Source: JACMRP01 sp047302465 (GTDB lineage Bacteria > Bdellovibrionota > Bdellovibrionia > Bdellovibrionales > Bdellovibrionaceae). Taken from it: a stretch of 64,000 nt of DNA. Both the position numbers and the translations under genes were made by a program. The DNA lies in NCBI RefSeq assembly GCF_047302465.1, contig NZ_CP178621.1, forward strand, positions 2,542,001 through 2,606,000, written 5' to 3'. This document shows positions 34,947 through 43,606 of this stretch, piece by piece (the stretch's first letter is position 1; each line of letters opens with the position of its first letter). The notes beneath the pieces were generated by a model. The model had not been told where the DNA came from and did not search any database. It worked only from the letters and a program-made list of their open reading frames with translations.

Positions 34947-35900
34947 ATGTATATCGATGCCTACGCCATCATTGTTCAAAAAGACATGGATGGTGGAGAC
35001 AGTCTCCACCGAGAGGGCATGTATGCGTTCGCACAAAAACTTCGCTACGACCGAATCTCAAACACAGTCACACTCCCCGCACGCTCAACTCCCATGCGCA
35101 GACCTGCCTCAGCGTCGGAGATGATGGACAAATTCGAAGTTCAGCCTGGTATCTATGTTCGTCATCCAGATCCTACGAAGTGGTACTCAAATCCTGACAC
35201 GACTTCGCGGGACCAAGTTCTTCCCGTCATTGCTTACTGCGCAGCTTACGAAGATTACCCAAGACTCTGGCGGCTTTTCAAAGCCACAGCCAAGCGCGGG
35301 ATGTTCGCGCAAAATCTAATTCGCATTGGTGAGGGACAAACTAAAAAGAAAATTCCCGACCCTATGCACTTGAATATCGCACAGTTCATTCGTGCTGGCG
35401 GATGGTGGACAGCACCCCTTTATCCTGTGCTTCTAGTTTTGGATTCGGTTGAACTTGTGGGAACAGTTCTTTCTGCCATGCCACTGCATTTTAAAGATGA
35501 CCACTGGATTCCGCGGCTTAAAAATCAAAATGACGTCGATGACAATAACATCGTCGTGCAACACTTGCTGGCTGCGGTTTATAAACCAACACCGATGTCA
35601 GAACTCAGTCGCTACATTTACTCCGTCACTCGTCCGGTAAATTTTGGCAACACCAAGCTTGGAGAGAAAAACCCTGTGATGGGCGCACTTCGTTGGTATC
35701 ATCGCAGTGAATACGGCGGCACCGCCAATCCCGAGATGGCAGAGATGTACCGTCCACTCATTGAAAAGTATTTTACGTATCCAGAGCCGCACGAATATAT
35801 TGCCCAGCTCTGGTATCGTCTAACTTCTGAGGAAATCCTCATAGCCTGGGAAGGCCCACAGTCCTACAAAAGATATTACCCGAAACGACCCGTGATGTAA
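34947..35900 (+). CDS. Conserved-looking protein of unknown function
   Basis: 317 residues with no signal peptide and no motif I recognise. It is rich in aromatic and Pro residues (HPDPTKWYSNPD, WYHRSEYGGTANPEM) and has one hydrophobic patch near residue 155 (WTAPLYPVLLVLDSVELVG). Its reading frame is clean and codon use fits neighbours, so the gene is real. A TACAAT box at 34933-34938 is eight bases before the ATG and no ribosome-binding site is present. The last 25 bases overlap the end of pstB on the other strand. Confidence 0.75.
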   Translation: MYIDAYAIIVQKDMDGGDSLHREGMYAFAQKLRYDRISNTVTLPARSTPMRRPASASEMMDKFEVQPGIYVRHPDPTKWYSNPDTTSRDQVLPVIAYCAAYEDYPRLWRLFKATAKRGMFAQNLIRIGEGQTKKKIPDPMHLNIAQFIRAGGWWTAPLYPVLLVLDSVELVGTVLSAMPLHFKDDHWIPRLKNQNDVDDNNIVVQHLLAAVYKPTPMSELSRYIYSVTRPVNFGNTKLGEKNPVMGALRWYHRSEYGGTANPEMAEMYRPLIEKYFTYPEPHEYIAQLWYRLTSEEILIAWEGPQSYKRYYPKRPVM

Positions 35901-36637
35901 TTCTCGGTACGAGTGTCATTCGGGGTCGTAAAGATCTGATCCGTGTTTCCAAACTCAATCAACTCACCTAAATACATATACGCCGTATAATCCGCCGTAC
36001 GCGCCGCTTGGTGAAGATTGTGAGTCACCATCAAGATCGTGACTTCTTTTTTAAGTTCGGTAATCAACTCTTCAATATGCGCCGTTGAAATCGGATCCAA
36101 AGCGCTCGTTGGTTCATCCAAAAGCAACATCTCGGGTTCTGTGGCAAGAGCACGTGCGATACACAAACGCTGCTGCTGCCCGCCCGACATGTCCGTAGCA
36201 TGAGCGTTCAAGCGATCCTTCACTTCGTTCCAAAGACCCGCTTGCTGCAAAGATTTCACAACACGCTCTTCGATAAAACTTTTCTTACGAACGCCACGAA
36301 CGCGAAGTCCATAAGCGACATTTTCAAAAATGGTCTTTGGAAATGGATTTGGTTTTTGGAAAACCATGCCGATACGCATGCGTACTTCCATCGGATCGAT
36401 CTCTTTCCCCAGAATATTTCTATTCCCCGGATGAAGAATGATCTCGCCTTGGTAGTTGGTCGTCGCATACAGGTCGTGCATGCGGTTAAAGCAACGAAGA
36501 AGCGTCGTCTTTCCACAACCAGAAGGACCAATCAAAGCCGTCATTTTGTTTTCATAAATCGGCAAAGAAACGCTCTTCAAAACTTGTTTTGGACCGTAGA
36601 AAAAGCTCAAATTTTTGACATCTGCTCTAATCTTCAT
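35876..36637 (-). CDS. pstB: Phosphate ABC transporter ATP-binding protein
   Basis: ATPase of the high-affinity phosphate importer. Walker A is GPSGCGKTTLLRCFNRM, the Q-loop VFQKPNPFP, the signature MSGGQQQRLCIARAL and Walker B LLLDEPTSALDP, then the switch His in VTHNLHQAART. The residues GKTTLLRCFNRMHD are characteristic of PstB. It ends the pstSCAB operon; phoU, which often follows, is absent, and the next gene is convergent and overlapping. Confidence 0.95.
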   Translation of the reverse strand: MKIRADVKNLSFFYGPKQVLKSVSLPIYENKMTALIGPSGCGKTTLLRCFNRMHDLYATTNYQGEIILHPGNRNILGKEIDPMEVRMRIGMVFQKPNPFPKTIFENVAYGLRVRGVRKKSFIEERVVKSLQQAGLWNEVKDRLNAHATDMSGGQQQRLCIARALATEPEMLLLDEPTSALDPISTAHIEELITELKKEVTILMVTHNLHQAARTADYTAYMYLGELIEFGNTDQIFTTPNDTRTENYITGRFG

Positions 36638-36641
36638 ACTA

Positions 36642-37562
36642 CTACCACTTCATTTTCTTACGGAATCTATAGCGAATGTAAATCGCGACTCCATTCAACA
36701 ACAAGGTCATCAACAATAGCACAATCCCCGTCGCAGCTGCATTCACGTGAAACTCAGCCTGAGGACGAGACAACCAGTTAAACATTTGAATCGGTAAAAC
36801 CGTGAACGGATCTTTCAGCCACTGGAAACTGACAAACGGAAACTCATGCACCACAGGAGACGTCGGCAAGAACGCCACAAAGGTCAAAGCACCTATCGTG
36901 ATCAAAGGCGCGGTCTCTCCGATCGCACGTGATAACGAAATAATCACGCCCGTCAAAATACCGCCCGAAGAGTATGGCAGAATATGATAACGAATCGTCT
37001 GCCACTTGCTGGCGCCAACGGCGTAGCTAGCCTCGCGAATAGAATTCGGAATGGCACGGATAGCTTCCCGAGTTGTTACAATAATAATCGGCAAAACCAA
37101 AAGGCCCAGAGTCAAACCAGCCGTCAGAATGCTTTGGCCTAACCCCAGTTTGTAGACGAAAATCCCCAAGGCCATTAAGCCAAAGGTGATCGACGGAATC
37201 CCCGCCAAGTTAATGATATTGAGCTCTATCAACTGCGTAACCCAGTTCTTTGGCGCATACTCTTCAAGATAGACACCTGCAGCCACGCCCAAAGGAATTG
37301 CGCACAAGGCAGTGGTCAGCATAATACAGAAACTCCCCACCCAAGCTGACAAAATTCCGGCACGTTCCGGAAAGCGAGACGGGAAATTACTAAAGAACTC
37401 GACGCTCAAACGTGGCACACCTGTTGATGCTAAATCCACCACAAGAACCAGCAATGTCAGCAAGGCAAAAAGCAAAGACATCAGGCCCGCTACTGCGAAC
37501 ATAAAGTCGATCGTCTTGCGGCGACGGATGTCGCGTAAAATAGGATCCCGGATGTCGCTCAT
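36642..37562 (-). CDS. pstA: Phosphate ABC transporter permease PstA
   Basis: Inner-membrane permease, 306 residues with about six membrane segments. The PstA features are GVAAGVYLEEYAP, INLAGIPSITFGLMALG and the cytoplasmic coupling loop REASYAVGASKWQTIRYHILP, which contacts PstB. It overlaps or abuts both neighbours in the operon. Confidence 0.94.
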   Translation of the reverse strand: MSDIRDPILRDIRRRKTIDFMFAVAGLMSLLFALLTLLVLVVDLASTGVPRLSVEFFSNFPSRFPERAGILSAWVGSFCIMLTTALCAIPLGVAAGVYLEEYAPKNWVTQLIELNIINLAGIPSITFGLMALGIFVYKLGLGQSILTAGLTLGLLVLPIIIVTTREAIRAIPNSIREASYAVGASKWQTIRYHILPYSSGGILTGVIISLSRAIGETAPLITIGALTFVAFLPTSPVVHEFPFVSFQWLKDPFTVLPIQMFNWLSRPQAEFHVNAAATGIVLLLMTLLLNGVAIYIRYRFRKKMKW

Positions 37563-38500
37563 TACTCACGCTCCTGGAACTTTTTACGAAGCCACATACC
37601 AATCACATTAAAGGTCAAAGTCAGAGTCAACAATGTTAAACCCGCCACATAGATCGACTGATATCCGACAGATCCATGCGGTAAATCCCCAAGACTTACT
37701 TGCACGATAAAGGCCGTGATCGTCGCTGCAGGTTGCAAAGGATTCAAAGTTAGATTCGGCTGCATACCAGCCGCAATTGCAACTACCATCGTTTCACCAA
37801 GCGCGCGCGAAATCCCTAAGATATAAGCCGAGGTCATTCCTGAGAACGCGGATGGAATCACCACACGGAAGACCGTTTGAAAACGAGAAGCCCCCATCGC
37901 AAAGGAAGCCTCGCGAAGATGGTTCGGCACACTTCTCATAGCGTCTTCACTTAAAGAACTTACATAAGGAACAATCATGACTCCGATTACAAGACCGGCA
38001 CTTAGAACGTTAAATCCACCTAGATCAGGAAATACTTTTTGTAAAAGCGGGGTTACAAAAAGCAAAGCAAAGTAACCATACACAACCGTAGGGATCGCCG
38101 CCAAAAGTTCCAAAACTGGTTTCAAAATTTCACGAGGCCCCGGAGCAACATATTCACTCAAGTAAGCAGCCGCCACCGTTCCAAGCGGAATCGCAACTGT
38201 CAACGCGATGACAGTTGCTAAGAATGTCCCACACACCAAAGGCAAAATCCCGTAGCGGGCATTTTCAAAAAGTGGCGTCCACTCTGTATCAGTCAGGAAG
38301 TCTTTCAGACTTACATGACTAAAAAATGGTAAGGACTCAGTAATAAGAATACCCACGATCCCAATCGTCACAAGGACGCTGGATGCCGCCGCTAAGAACA
38401 AAACGAACTCAATCGCTTTCTCTTTCAAACGACGAAGCCGCCGAACTGGATGGTCGGCGGCGGTAAATTCCGTAAGCTTTTGGGAACTGGTTTTTGGCAT
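37562..38500 (-). CDS. pstC: Phosphate ABC transporter permease PstC
   Basis: Second permease, 312 residues. Blocks GTVAAAYLSEYVAPGPREILKP, AIPTVVYGYFALLFV and the coupling loop REASFAMGASRFQTVFRVVIP are diagnostic, as is ISRALGETMVVAIAAGM. The basic N-terminus before the first membrane segment is longer than average. It overlaps pstS and pstA by one base each. Confidence 0.94.
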   Translation of the reverse strand: MPKTSSQKLTEFTAADHPVRRLRRLKEKAIEFVLFLAAASSVLVTIGIVGILITESLPFFSHVSLKDFLTDTEWTPLFENARYGILPLVCGTFLATVIALTVAIPLGTVAAAYLSEYVAPGPREILKPVLELLAAIPTVVYGYFALLFVTPLLQKVFPDLGGFNVLSAGLVIGVMIVPYVSSLSEDAMRSVPNHLREASFAMGASRFQTVFRVVIPSAFSGMTSAYILGISRALGETMVVAIAAGMQPNLTLNPLQPAATITAFIVQVSLGDLPHGSVGYQSIYVAGLTLLTLTLTFNVIGMWLRKKFQERE

Positions 38501-39495
38501 TACTCTTTAGATTCTTTTTTCATCAAATCTTCGATGCGGATACCCACATCGGAGTGGCCAGCAAACACAGTGCCTAGCTTTTTCTTGTTCAAGTTCTCCA
38601 TACCGATTTCGTAAGCTTTTTTCGGTAGAGCCACGTATTTCACTTCAGGAACGAACTTCTCGGCATTTTTTAGGTAGAATTTTACGAAGTCAGCAACTTC
38701 AGTTTTCTTCAAAGAAGCTTCACTGACATAGATAAAGACTGGGCGAGACAATGGGAAGTACGTTCCATTTTCAACAGTCTCTTTAGAAGGCAATACAGCT
38801 TTTCCTTTTGCTGGCGATTTGTCGCCACCAATGATCGCCAAGGCTTTCAACTTTCCTTTATTTTCAGCGTAGTACGCCAAAGGAACATAACCCAAAGCAA
38901 ACTTGTCGTTAGCAACACCTGTGATCAAAGTATTGTCATCTTCACTCGCAGTGTAGTCACCACGGCTAGATTTTGCTTTACCGACAATAGCTTCCGTGAA
39001 GTAGTCGAATGTTCCAGAATCAGAACCCGCGCCAAAAAGTTTCAAGTTTTCATTTGGCCAAGCATCTTTAACTTGTTTCCACTTAGTCACTTTACCTTGA
39101 GCCTCAGGAGCCCACATTTTTTTCAAGTCATCGATAGTGACTTCGCTGACCCAGTCGTTCTTAGGGTTCACAACTACAACAGTTGCATCATAAGCAATTG
39201 GAAGTTCAATAAAGCGCACCCCTGCTTTTTTACAGGCTTCAAGCTCAGCAGTTTGGATTGGACGAGATGCATCTTGAATGTCTGTTTCGCCACGGCAGAA
39301 TTTTTTAAAGCCGCCACCAGTTCCAGAAATTCCGACAGTGACGCGAACCTTATTTTTTTGAGATGCTTGAAACTCTTCAGCCATAGCTTCAGTAATAGGA
39401 AACACGGTGCTAGAACCGTCAATTTTGATAGTTGATTGGGCCTTTACGCTTAAACCGGCTAAAAGGACAAATGCAGAAATCATTAGTTGTTTCAT
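38500..39495 (-). CDS. pstS: Periplasmic phosphate-binding protein
   Basis: Binds phosphate for the PstCAB importer. The signal peptide is MKQLMISAFVLLAGLSVKA, cut before QSTIKIDGSSTVFPITEAM; the anion-binding segments SGTGGGFKKFCRGETDIQDASRP and GAGSDSGTFDYF are typical. The ATG at 39495 has GAGGTG seven bases upstream, better than the frame's earlier start. No clear Pho box was found upstream. A sensor kinase gene is divergent from it. Confidence 0.93.
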   Translation of the reverse strand: MKQLMISAFVLLAGLSVKAQSTIKIDGSSTVFPITEAMAEEFQASQKNKVRVTVGISGTGGGFKKFCRGETDIQDASRPIQTAELEACKKAGVRFIELPIAYDATVVVVNPKNDWVSEVTIDDLKKMWAPEAQGKVTKWKQVKDAWPNENLKLFGAGSDSGTFDYFTEAIVGKAKSSRGDYTASEDDNTLITGVANDKFALGYVPLAYYAENKGKLKALAIIGGDKSPAKGKAVLPSKETVENGTYFPLSRPVFIYVSEASLKKTEVADFVKFYLKNAEKFVPEVKYVALPKKAYEIGMENLNKKKLGTVFAGHSDVGIRIEDLMKKESKE

Positions 39496-39616
39496 TAAAC
39501 ACCTCACTGGTTTGAAAGGACATTAGCACCCTGCCCTGGCGCCGTCTCGTTAAGGTTTTATTAGGATTACCTCGGGACGCGTTATATGATTGAGGCCAAT
39601 TAGTGCCACAGGTCTT

Positions 39617-39645
39617 TTGACATCCGCCTTCCAAGCCAATAAAAA
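39617..39645 (+). promoter_or_regulatory. Promoter placed for a leaderless kinase transcript
   Basis: TTGACA (39617-39622), 17 bases and TAAAAA (four of six) end seven bases before the kinase ATG at 39653; the start codon has no ribosome-binding site. Confidence 0.5.
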
Positions 39646-39652
39646 GTTATCA

Positions 39653-40801
39653 ATGACTGAGAATAGAACTCTTGAGCAGCTAAATCTCTGCCTTAAAACA
39701 GCACATATGGGCATTTGGGAAGCCACGGTTACCAAAGACCCTTATAAAGCTGCTGATGTCGTTTGGGACGAAGAAGTTCGCCGCATGCATGGCGTTCCCG
39801 AAGGTCAAAAAATAGATCCCATCGAGTGGTTTTTCTCTCACGTCCACCCTGAAGATCTTCCAACAGTCACAGCGACCAATAAAAAACTCTTAGAGGACCT
39901 GAGAACTAGCGCCGGTCTTCGCTTTCAATACCGTGTTCGTTGGCCTAATGGCGAAGTTCACTTTATCGAAATGCATGGCAGTGTCGATACGGCCACTGAA
40001 GATGGTAAGATGGTCAAAATCTATGGGGTCGCCAAAGACATCACTCAAGATGTTATTAAGCAAAAATTCATCGAGGACCAAAAGACGCGCCTTCTTTCGA
40101 CATCGCGCATGGCAGTCCTCGGAGAAATCTCTGGCGGTATCGCTCACGAAATCAATAATCCACTGACGGTGATTCAGGCACGCGCCTTTCAGCTTTTGCA
40201 AATGGCTGAAAATGGCAATTTAGATGCCGCCAAAATCAAATCTGCCTCTGAGAGCATTAGCAAGACCGGAGACAAGATCGCCAAGATCGTAAAATCTTTG
40301 CGTGCCTTTGCCCATAGCCAAGATGACAGCCCCATCGACAGCATCAATGTGCGTGAGATCATCCAAGAAACTTTAGATTTCTGCAAAGTGCGCTTCTACA
40401 ACCATGGCATCGACATTCGCATTGGTGATATTCCCGATGACTTGGAATTTGAATGTCATTTGATTCAAATTGAAGAAGCTCTTTTGAACCTCTTCAATAA
40501 CTCTCACGATGCTATTGCCTCGTTGCCGGAAAAATGGATTCTGATTGAAGCTTTCGAAAAAGACGACAATGTTGAAATCCACGTCACGGACTCGGGCAGC
40601 GGAATTCCAAAAGATGTTGCTGATAACATCATGCTACCTTTCTTCTCTACCAAAGAAATGGGCAAAGGCATGGGTTTAGGTCTATGCATTGTTTCTGAAA
40701 TCGTTATGAAACATCATGGGGAAATATACTTGGATCGCACAAGTGCCAATACCAAGTTCGTCCTTCGCCTACCAAAGTTTCAGCCAAAAACAGACTCTTA
40801 A
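39653..40801 (+). CDS. Orphan PAS-domain sensor histidine kinase
   Basis: A 382-residue kinase without membrane segments, so probably cytosolic. Residues 1-135 form a PAS/PAC sensor ending in VKIYGVAKDITQ. The HisKA domain has the phosphorylated His165 in GGIAHEINNPL, and the ATPase domain shows the N box LFNNSHDAIA, G1 DSGSGIP and G2 GKGMGLGLCIVSEI. No response regulator is adjacent. Being divergent from pstS it might sense phosphate status, but the domain layout (NtrB-like soluble PAS kinase) gives no ligand. The TTG-started extension to 39590 is rejected. Confidence 0.88.
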   Translation: MTENRTLEQLNLCLKTAHMGIWEATVTKDPYKAADVVWDEEVRRMHGVPEGQKIDPIEWFFSHVHPEDLPTVTATNKKLLEDLRTSAGLRFQYRVRWPNGEVHFIEMHGSVDTATEDGKMVKIYGVAKDITQDVIKQKFIEDQKTRLLSTSRMAVLGEISGGIAHEINNPLTVIQARAFQLLQMAENGNLDAAKIKSASESISKTGDKIAKIVKSLRAFAHSQDDSPIDSINVREIIQETLDFCKVRFYNHGIDIRIGDIPDDLEFECHLIQIEEALLNLFNNSHDAIASLPEKWILIEAFEKDDNVEIHVTDSGSGIPKDVADNIMLPFFSTKEMGKGMGLGLCIVSEIVMKHHGEIYLDRTSANTKFVLRLPKFQPKTDS

Positions 40802-40836
40802 AGCTCAAGTAAAACTTAAAGTCCGTCTCCTAAAAA

Positions 40837-40881
40837 GGGGTCAATTTGACACCCAAAATGAGGGCCCCTTCTTTGCAATAT
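40837..40881 (+). promoter_or_regulatory. Conserved leader/promoter block shared by the two DUF4360 genes, copy 1
   Basis: This 45-base block matches 51274-51317 before the second DUF4360 gene: both read GG-GTC--TTTGAC-C, AAAA-GA-GGCCCC and TTTGCAATAT. It includes the near-palindrome GTCAA-T-TTGAC with a -35-like TTGACA. It may be a shared promoter or operator. Confidence 0.5.
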
Positions 40882-40927
40882 AAGAGGCCGAGAGTGACCA
40901 TAATAGGCACCCTTAAGGAGACCACAG

Positions 40928-41626
40928 ATGAAACCCGCATGGAAAGAATTACTCTACGCTGTAAACGGAGCCTTCCTCTTCTTGCTTATTATTTTGGCAA
41001 CAGAAATCGCCTTGGGGCAAACTCCAGAGGTGCCAGAAGGCGCCCGTATTATCGGCTCACGCGTTGAAGGCTCGGGTTGTGAATCCACCCAAACAGCGGT
41101 GAGTCTGTCTCCGGATTTACAGGCAATGTCGGTCCTTTTTTCAAACTTCAACATGGAACTTGGCCAAGGCACGGCAAATCCCCTTTTAGAAAAACAAGAG
41201 AAAAACTGTGAGATCCGAGTCGAGATCCAAACGCCTCCGGGTTGGTCGATGGCGATCGCTTCGGTCGACTATCGCGGCTATGCTCACCTTCCTGTGGGCG
41301 CGATCGCGAAGCACCGTTTTGCATACCGCACTGACGGAATGCCAGAGGCAAATCTGCGTGAAGCCCCTCTGCAAGGCCCTCTTGATCAAGACTATTTCTT
41401 TCGCTTAGAGCAGCCCCTCAGCGAACGCCCGCACACTCCATGCGGACCACCAAACATTCGTTTACGTTTAAAATCTAAGATGGTTTTAAAATACCCAGTG
41501 AAGAACGAGCGCAAAACCGGTCCACGCGAAACAGCGATTCTCAGTTTAGACAGTGCGGACGTCAGCCTTCAGCAAGATTTCCGCCTTGAGTGGAAACGAT
41601 GTGGACGTAAGAACGCAATGAAGTAA
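40928..41626 (+). CDS. Secreted DUF4360 protein, paralogue 1
   Basis: 232 residues. The N-terminal signal has a hydrophobic core at 13-27 ending near ALGQ. The mature part follows the DUF4360 pattern: GCESTQTAVSLSPDLQAMSVLFSNF, KNCEIRVEIQTPPGWS, SVDYRGYAHLP and a late CGPPNIRLRL with an apparent disulfide set. Function of the family is unknown; members are secreted in bacteria and fungi. A same-length paralogue lies at 51340. AAGGAG precedes the ATG. Confidence 0.83.
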   Translation: MKPAWKELLYAVNGAFLFLLIILATEIALGQTPEVPEGARIIGSRVEGSGCESTQTAVSLSPDLQAMSVLFSNFNMELGQGTANPLLEKQEKNCEIRVEIQTPPGWSMAIASVDYRGYAHLPVGAIAKHRFAYRTDGMPEANLREAPLQGPLDQDYFFRLEQPLSERPHTPCGPPNIRLRLKSKMVLKYPVKNERKTGPRETAILSLDSADVSLQQDFRLEWKRCGRKNAMK

Positions 41627-41636
41627 TAATAGTTCC

Positions 41637-42230
41637 ATGACGAAAACACTGTATTTGGTTCGACATGGAATTACTGACTGGAACATGCAAAGAAAAATGC
41701 AGGGGCATACGAACATCCCTCTGAATGAGGAAGGCCGCTCTCAGGCACAAACTCTGCAAAAGTTTTTTCAGCAGCACTCGATGGATAAAATCTTTAGCAG
41801 TGATTTAGATCGCGCCTTTCAAACGGCGCAGATTTCAACTCAATCTGAAAACATTATTAAAATGCCCGGCCTCCGCGAAGTTCTTTTAGGAGACATCGAA
41901 GGTAAAACCGAAACTGAAGTTGTTGCCCAATATGGACGCGACGCTTGGGAAAAATGGATTTCTCTAGAGCCTCACGCCAACTTCGCGTTCCCAGGTGGCG
42001 AAACTCATCACGAGTCCTTGCACAGATTCAAAACTCATTTGGAAGATATTTTTAGAAAGCATGAATTTAAAAAGGCCGCGGTTTACACTCACGGCCTTAT
42101 GATTCGTCGTTTGGGACATCATCTCTGCCCTGATCGCACAGAGATGTTACCGATTCCTAACTGTGGGGTTTTCGAACTTCACTGGAAAGAAGAAACTCTT
42201 TCTTTCCAAGGCATGGTCTTTCAACCTTAG
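41637..42230 (+). CDS. Histidine phosphatase superfamily protein (phosphoglycerate mutase-like)
   Basis: 197 residues with the catalytic LVRHGITDWN motif (phosphorylated His), GHTNIPLNEEGRSQA, SSDLDRAFQTAQI, the acid LREVLLGDIEGKTE and the second His in YTHGLMIRRL. It resembles GpmB/CobC-like small-molecule phosphatases; the substrate is not clear. It starts 11 bases after the DUF4360 gene and converges on a lipoprotein gene with a four-base overlap. Confidence 0.87.
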   Translation: MTKTLYLVRHGITDWNMQRKMQGHTNIPLNEEGRSQAQTLQKFFQQHSMDKIFSSDLDRAFQTAQISTQSENIIKMPGLREVLLGDIEGKTETEVVAQYGRDAWEKWISLEPHANFAFPGGETHHESLHRFKTHLEDIFRKHEFKKAAVYTHGLMIRRLGHHLCPDRTEMLPIPNCGVFELHWKEETLSFQGMVFQP

Positions 42231-42769
42231 CGTACAACGCTCACGCCAGTGCCAGGGGCCGCCATCATTCCATTTTGGGTTTGGCGAACTGGTACTTTAA
42301 AAACTTTGCCAGTTTTAAGCTTGTAGAAGTTATGCGTGACTTCATCAGACAAACTTTTAAAAGTGACTTGGGATTTCGCTTTCTTATTTCCAGCAAGTGC
42401 TTCTTCAGCCCAACCACACTCACCAGCTTTAAGGTTTTCACCTTTTTCACCAGCGGGACGTTTTGCCGAGCGGAATTCAAAACGCACAGTGTTTTGATTG
42501 TTTTCACCTGACAACAACGAGCTTGCGTTCCAGTCATAAAAGAATTTATTTTTCTTAGCTTTGCAGATCAGAAAGCCATTGTTGTCGGCTTTCTTAACTG
42601 GCACTACCGGCGCTTCTGCGACTGTAGCTAAAGGCACCACGACTTCTGGTTGTGTCACCACTGTCGCTGCGTTTATTTGCGCAGTAGTTTCTGTCTGTTG
42701 AACTTTAGAATGTGCACACCCGACCATCGCAAGAGTCGCGATGATATAAATCAATCCTTGAAATCTCAT
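42227..42769 (-). CDS. Putative outer-membrane lipoprotein, unknown function
   Basis: About 180 residues. The signal MRFQGLIYIIATLAMVGC is a lipoprotein peptide with lipobox A-M-V-G-C. A Thr/Val/Ala linker follows, then a folded domain with CKAKKNKFFYDW, FEFRSAKRPAGEKGENLKAGECGW and VTFKSLSDEVTHNFYKL. Three cysteines could pair. No family is recognised. AGGAG is positioned for the ATG at 42769; the frame's earlier GTG is less likely. Confidence 0.75.
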   Translation of the reverse strand: MRFQGLIYIIATLAMVGCAHSKVQQTETTAQINAATVVTQPEVVVPLATVAEAPVVPVKKADNNGFLICKAKKNKFFYDWNASSLLSGENNQNTVRFEFRSAKRPAGEKGENLKAGECGWAEEALAGNKKAKSQVTFKSLSDEVTHNFYKLKTGKVFKVPVRQTQNGMMAAPGTGVSVVR

Positions 42770-42790
42770 GTTCACTCCTTGAACGTTCGA

Positions 42791-43534
42791 TCAAGGTCTA
42801 TTTTCCCGCAGGTCCTTCAGCGCGTTCAAGCAAAAATAGCTATAGGCTAGGCTGGCGAAAGTCGGGGCCACGACAAAGGCCAAGGGGACGTAATTGATAA
42901 GGCCCAGAATCACACCCAGACCATACAACAATCCGCGATTTTCCTTTTCAATGCGCTGTCTTTCCTCAACACTCGCAAACTCTTCCAGCACATCATAGAC
43001 AAAAAGATTTTTATTTAAGTAAGCACTTAGCAGAAGCGGAATCACGATTGCAAATCCCGGAACCAACCACAAAAACAAAGTCCCCGAGAGCGCGACTAAA
43101 TAAATCACACTCACCTTCAGAGTATTCCAAAGACTTCCGGAAAAACTACCACCACGTTTTTTATCTAAAGACGGATAATCTTTCTTTTCGAGAATTCGAA
43201 GTATGAATGGCAACAACACTAAAGATACCAAGATCACTGCAACTAAGTATGAAAAAGGAATCAATAGCAAAATTGTGACGATCAAAACAAAGAAGTAAGA
43301 AACGGATGCCGCAGAATCACTGCTCAGGATATTCCACTTTTCAGAGATGTATTGCATAACAAAAGACTGTTCAATGCCCGTGCTTGCAGCTGTAATCCAC
43401 CAGGTTCCCAAAGTGAAAAACAATACCAGGCCCACAAACACAGCCAGCATAAATGGCAAAAACAGCAAAAACAAAATGCGTGGATTACCGCAGGCTTGAA
43501 ATGATTGCTTCAGAGCACGAAAAATTTTGTCCAT
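42791..43534 (-). CDS. EI24/CysZ-like inner-membrane protein
   Basis: 247 residues with about four hydrophobic segments, basic ends and the layout of the EI24/CysZ family (FRALKQSFQACGNPRILFLLFLP; RLLLS-type loops; APTFASLAYSYFCLNAL near the end). CysZ is a sulfate permease, but many members of the family have no known substrate and no cys genes are nearby. The ATG at 43534 follows GAGG with good spacing. Confidence 0.72.
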   Translation of the reverse strand: MDKIFRALKQSFQACGNPRILFLLFLPFMLAVFVGLVLFFTLGTWWITAASTGIEQSFVMQYISEKWNILSSDSAASVSYFFVLIVTILLLIPFSYLVAVILVSLVLLPFILRILEKKDYPSLDKKRGGSFSGSLWNTLKVSVIYLVALSGTLFLWLVPGFAIVIPLLLSAYLNKNLFVYDVLEEFASVEERQRIEKENRGLLYGLGVILGLINYVPLAFVVAPTFASLAYSYFCLNALKDLRENRP

Positions 43535-43606
43535 AGTCTTCACCTCAATGAACTTTAATAGGAAGACTATGCACGAATTTCTGGAATATTGGAAATGTTA
43601 AAGATC

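Noticed and set aside
39590..39652. N-terminal extension of the histidine kinase from a TTG
   Set aside because: It would overlap the promoter and adds no domain; the ATG at 39653 fits the PAS domain start.
42791..43534. Naming the EI24-like protein as CysZ sulfate permease
   Set aside because: No sulfate assimilation genes are nearby and the family includes members of unknown role.
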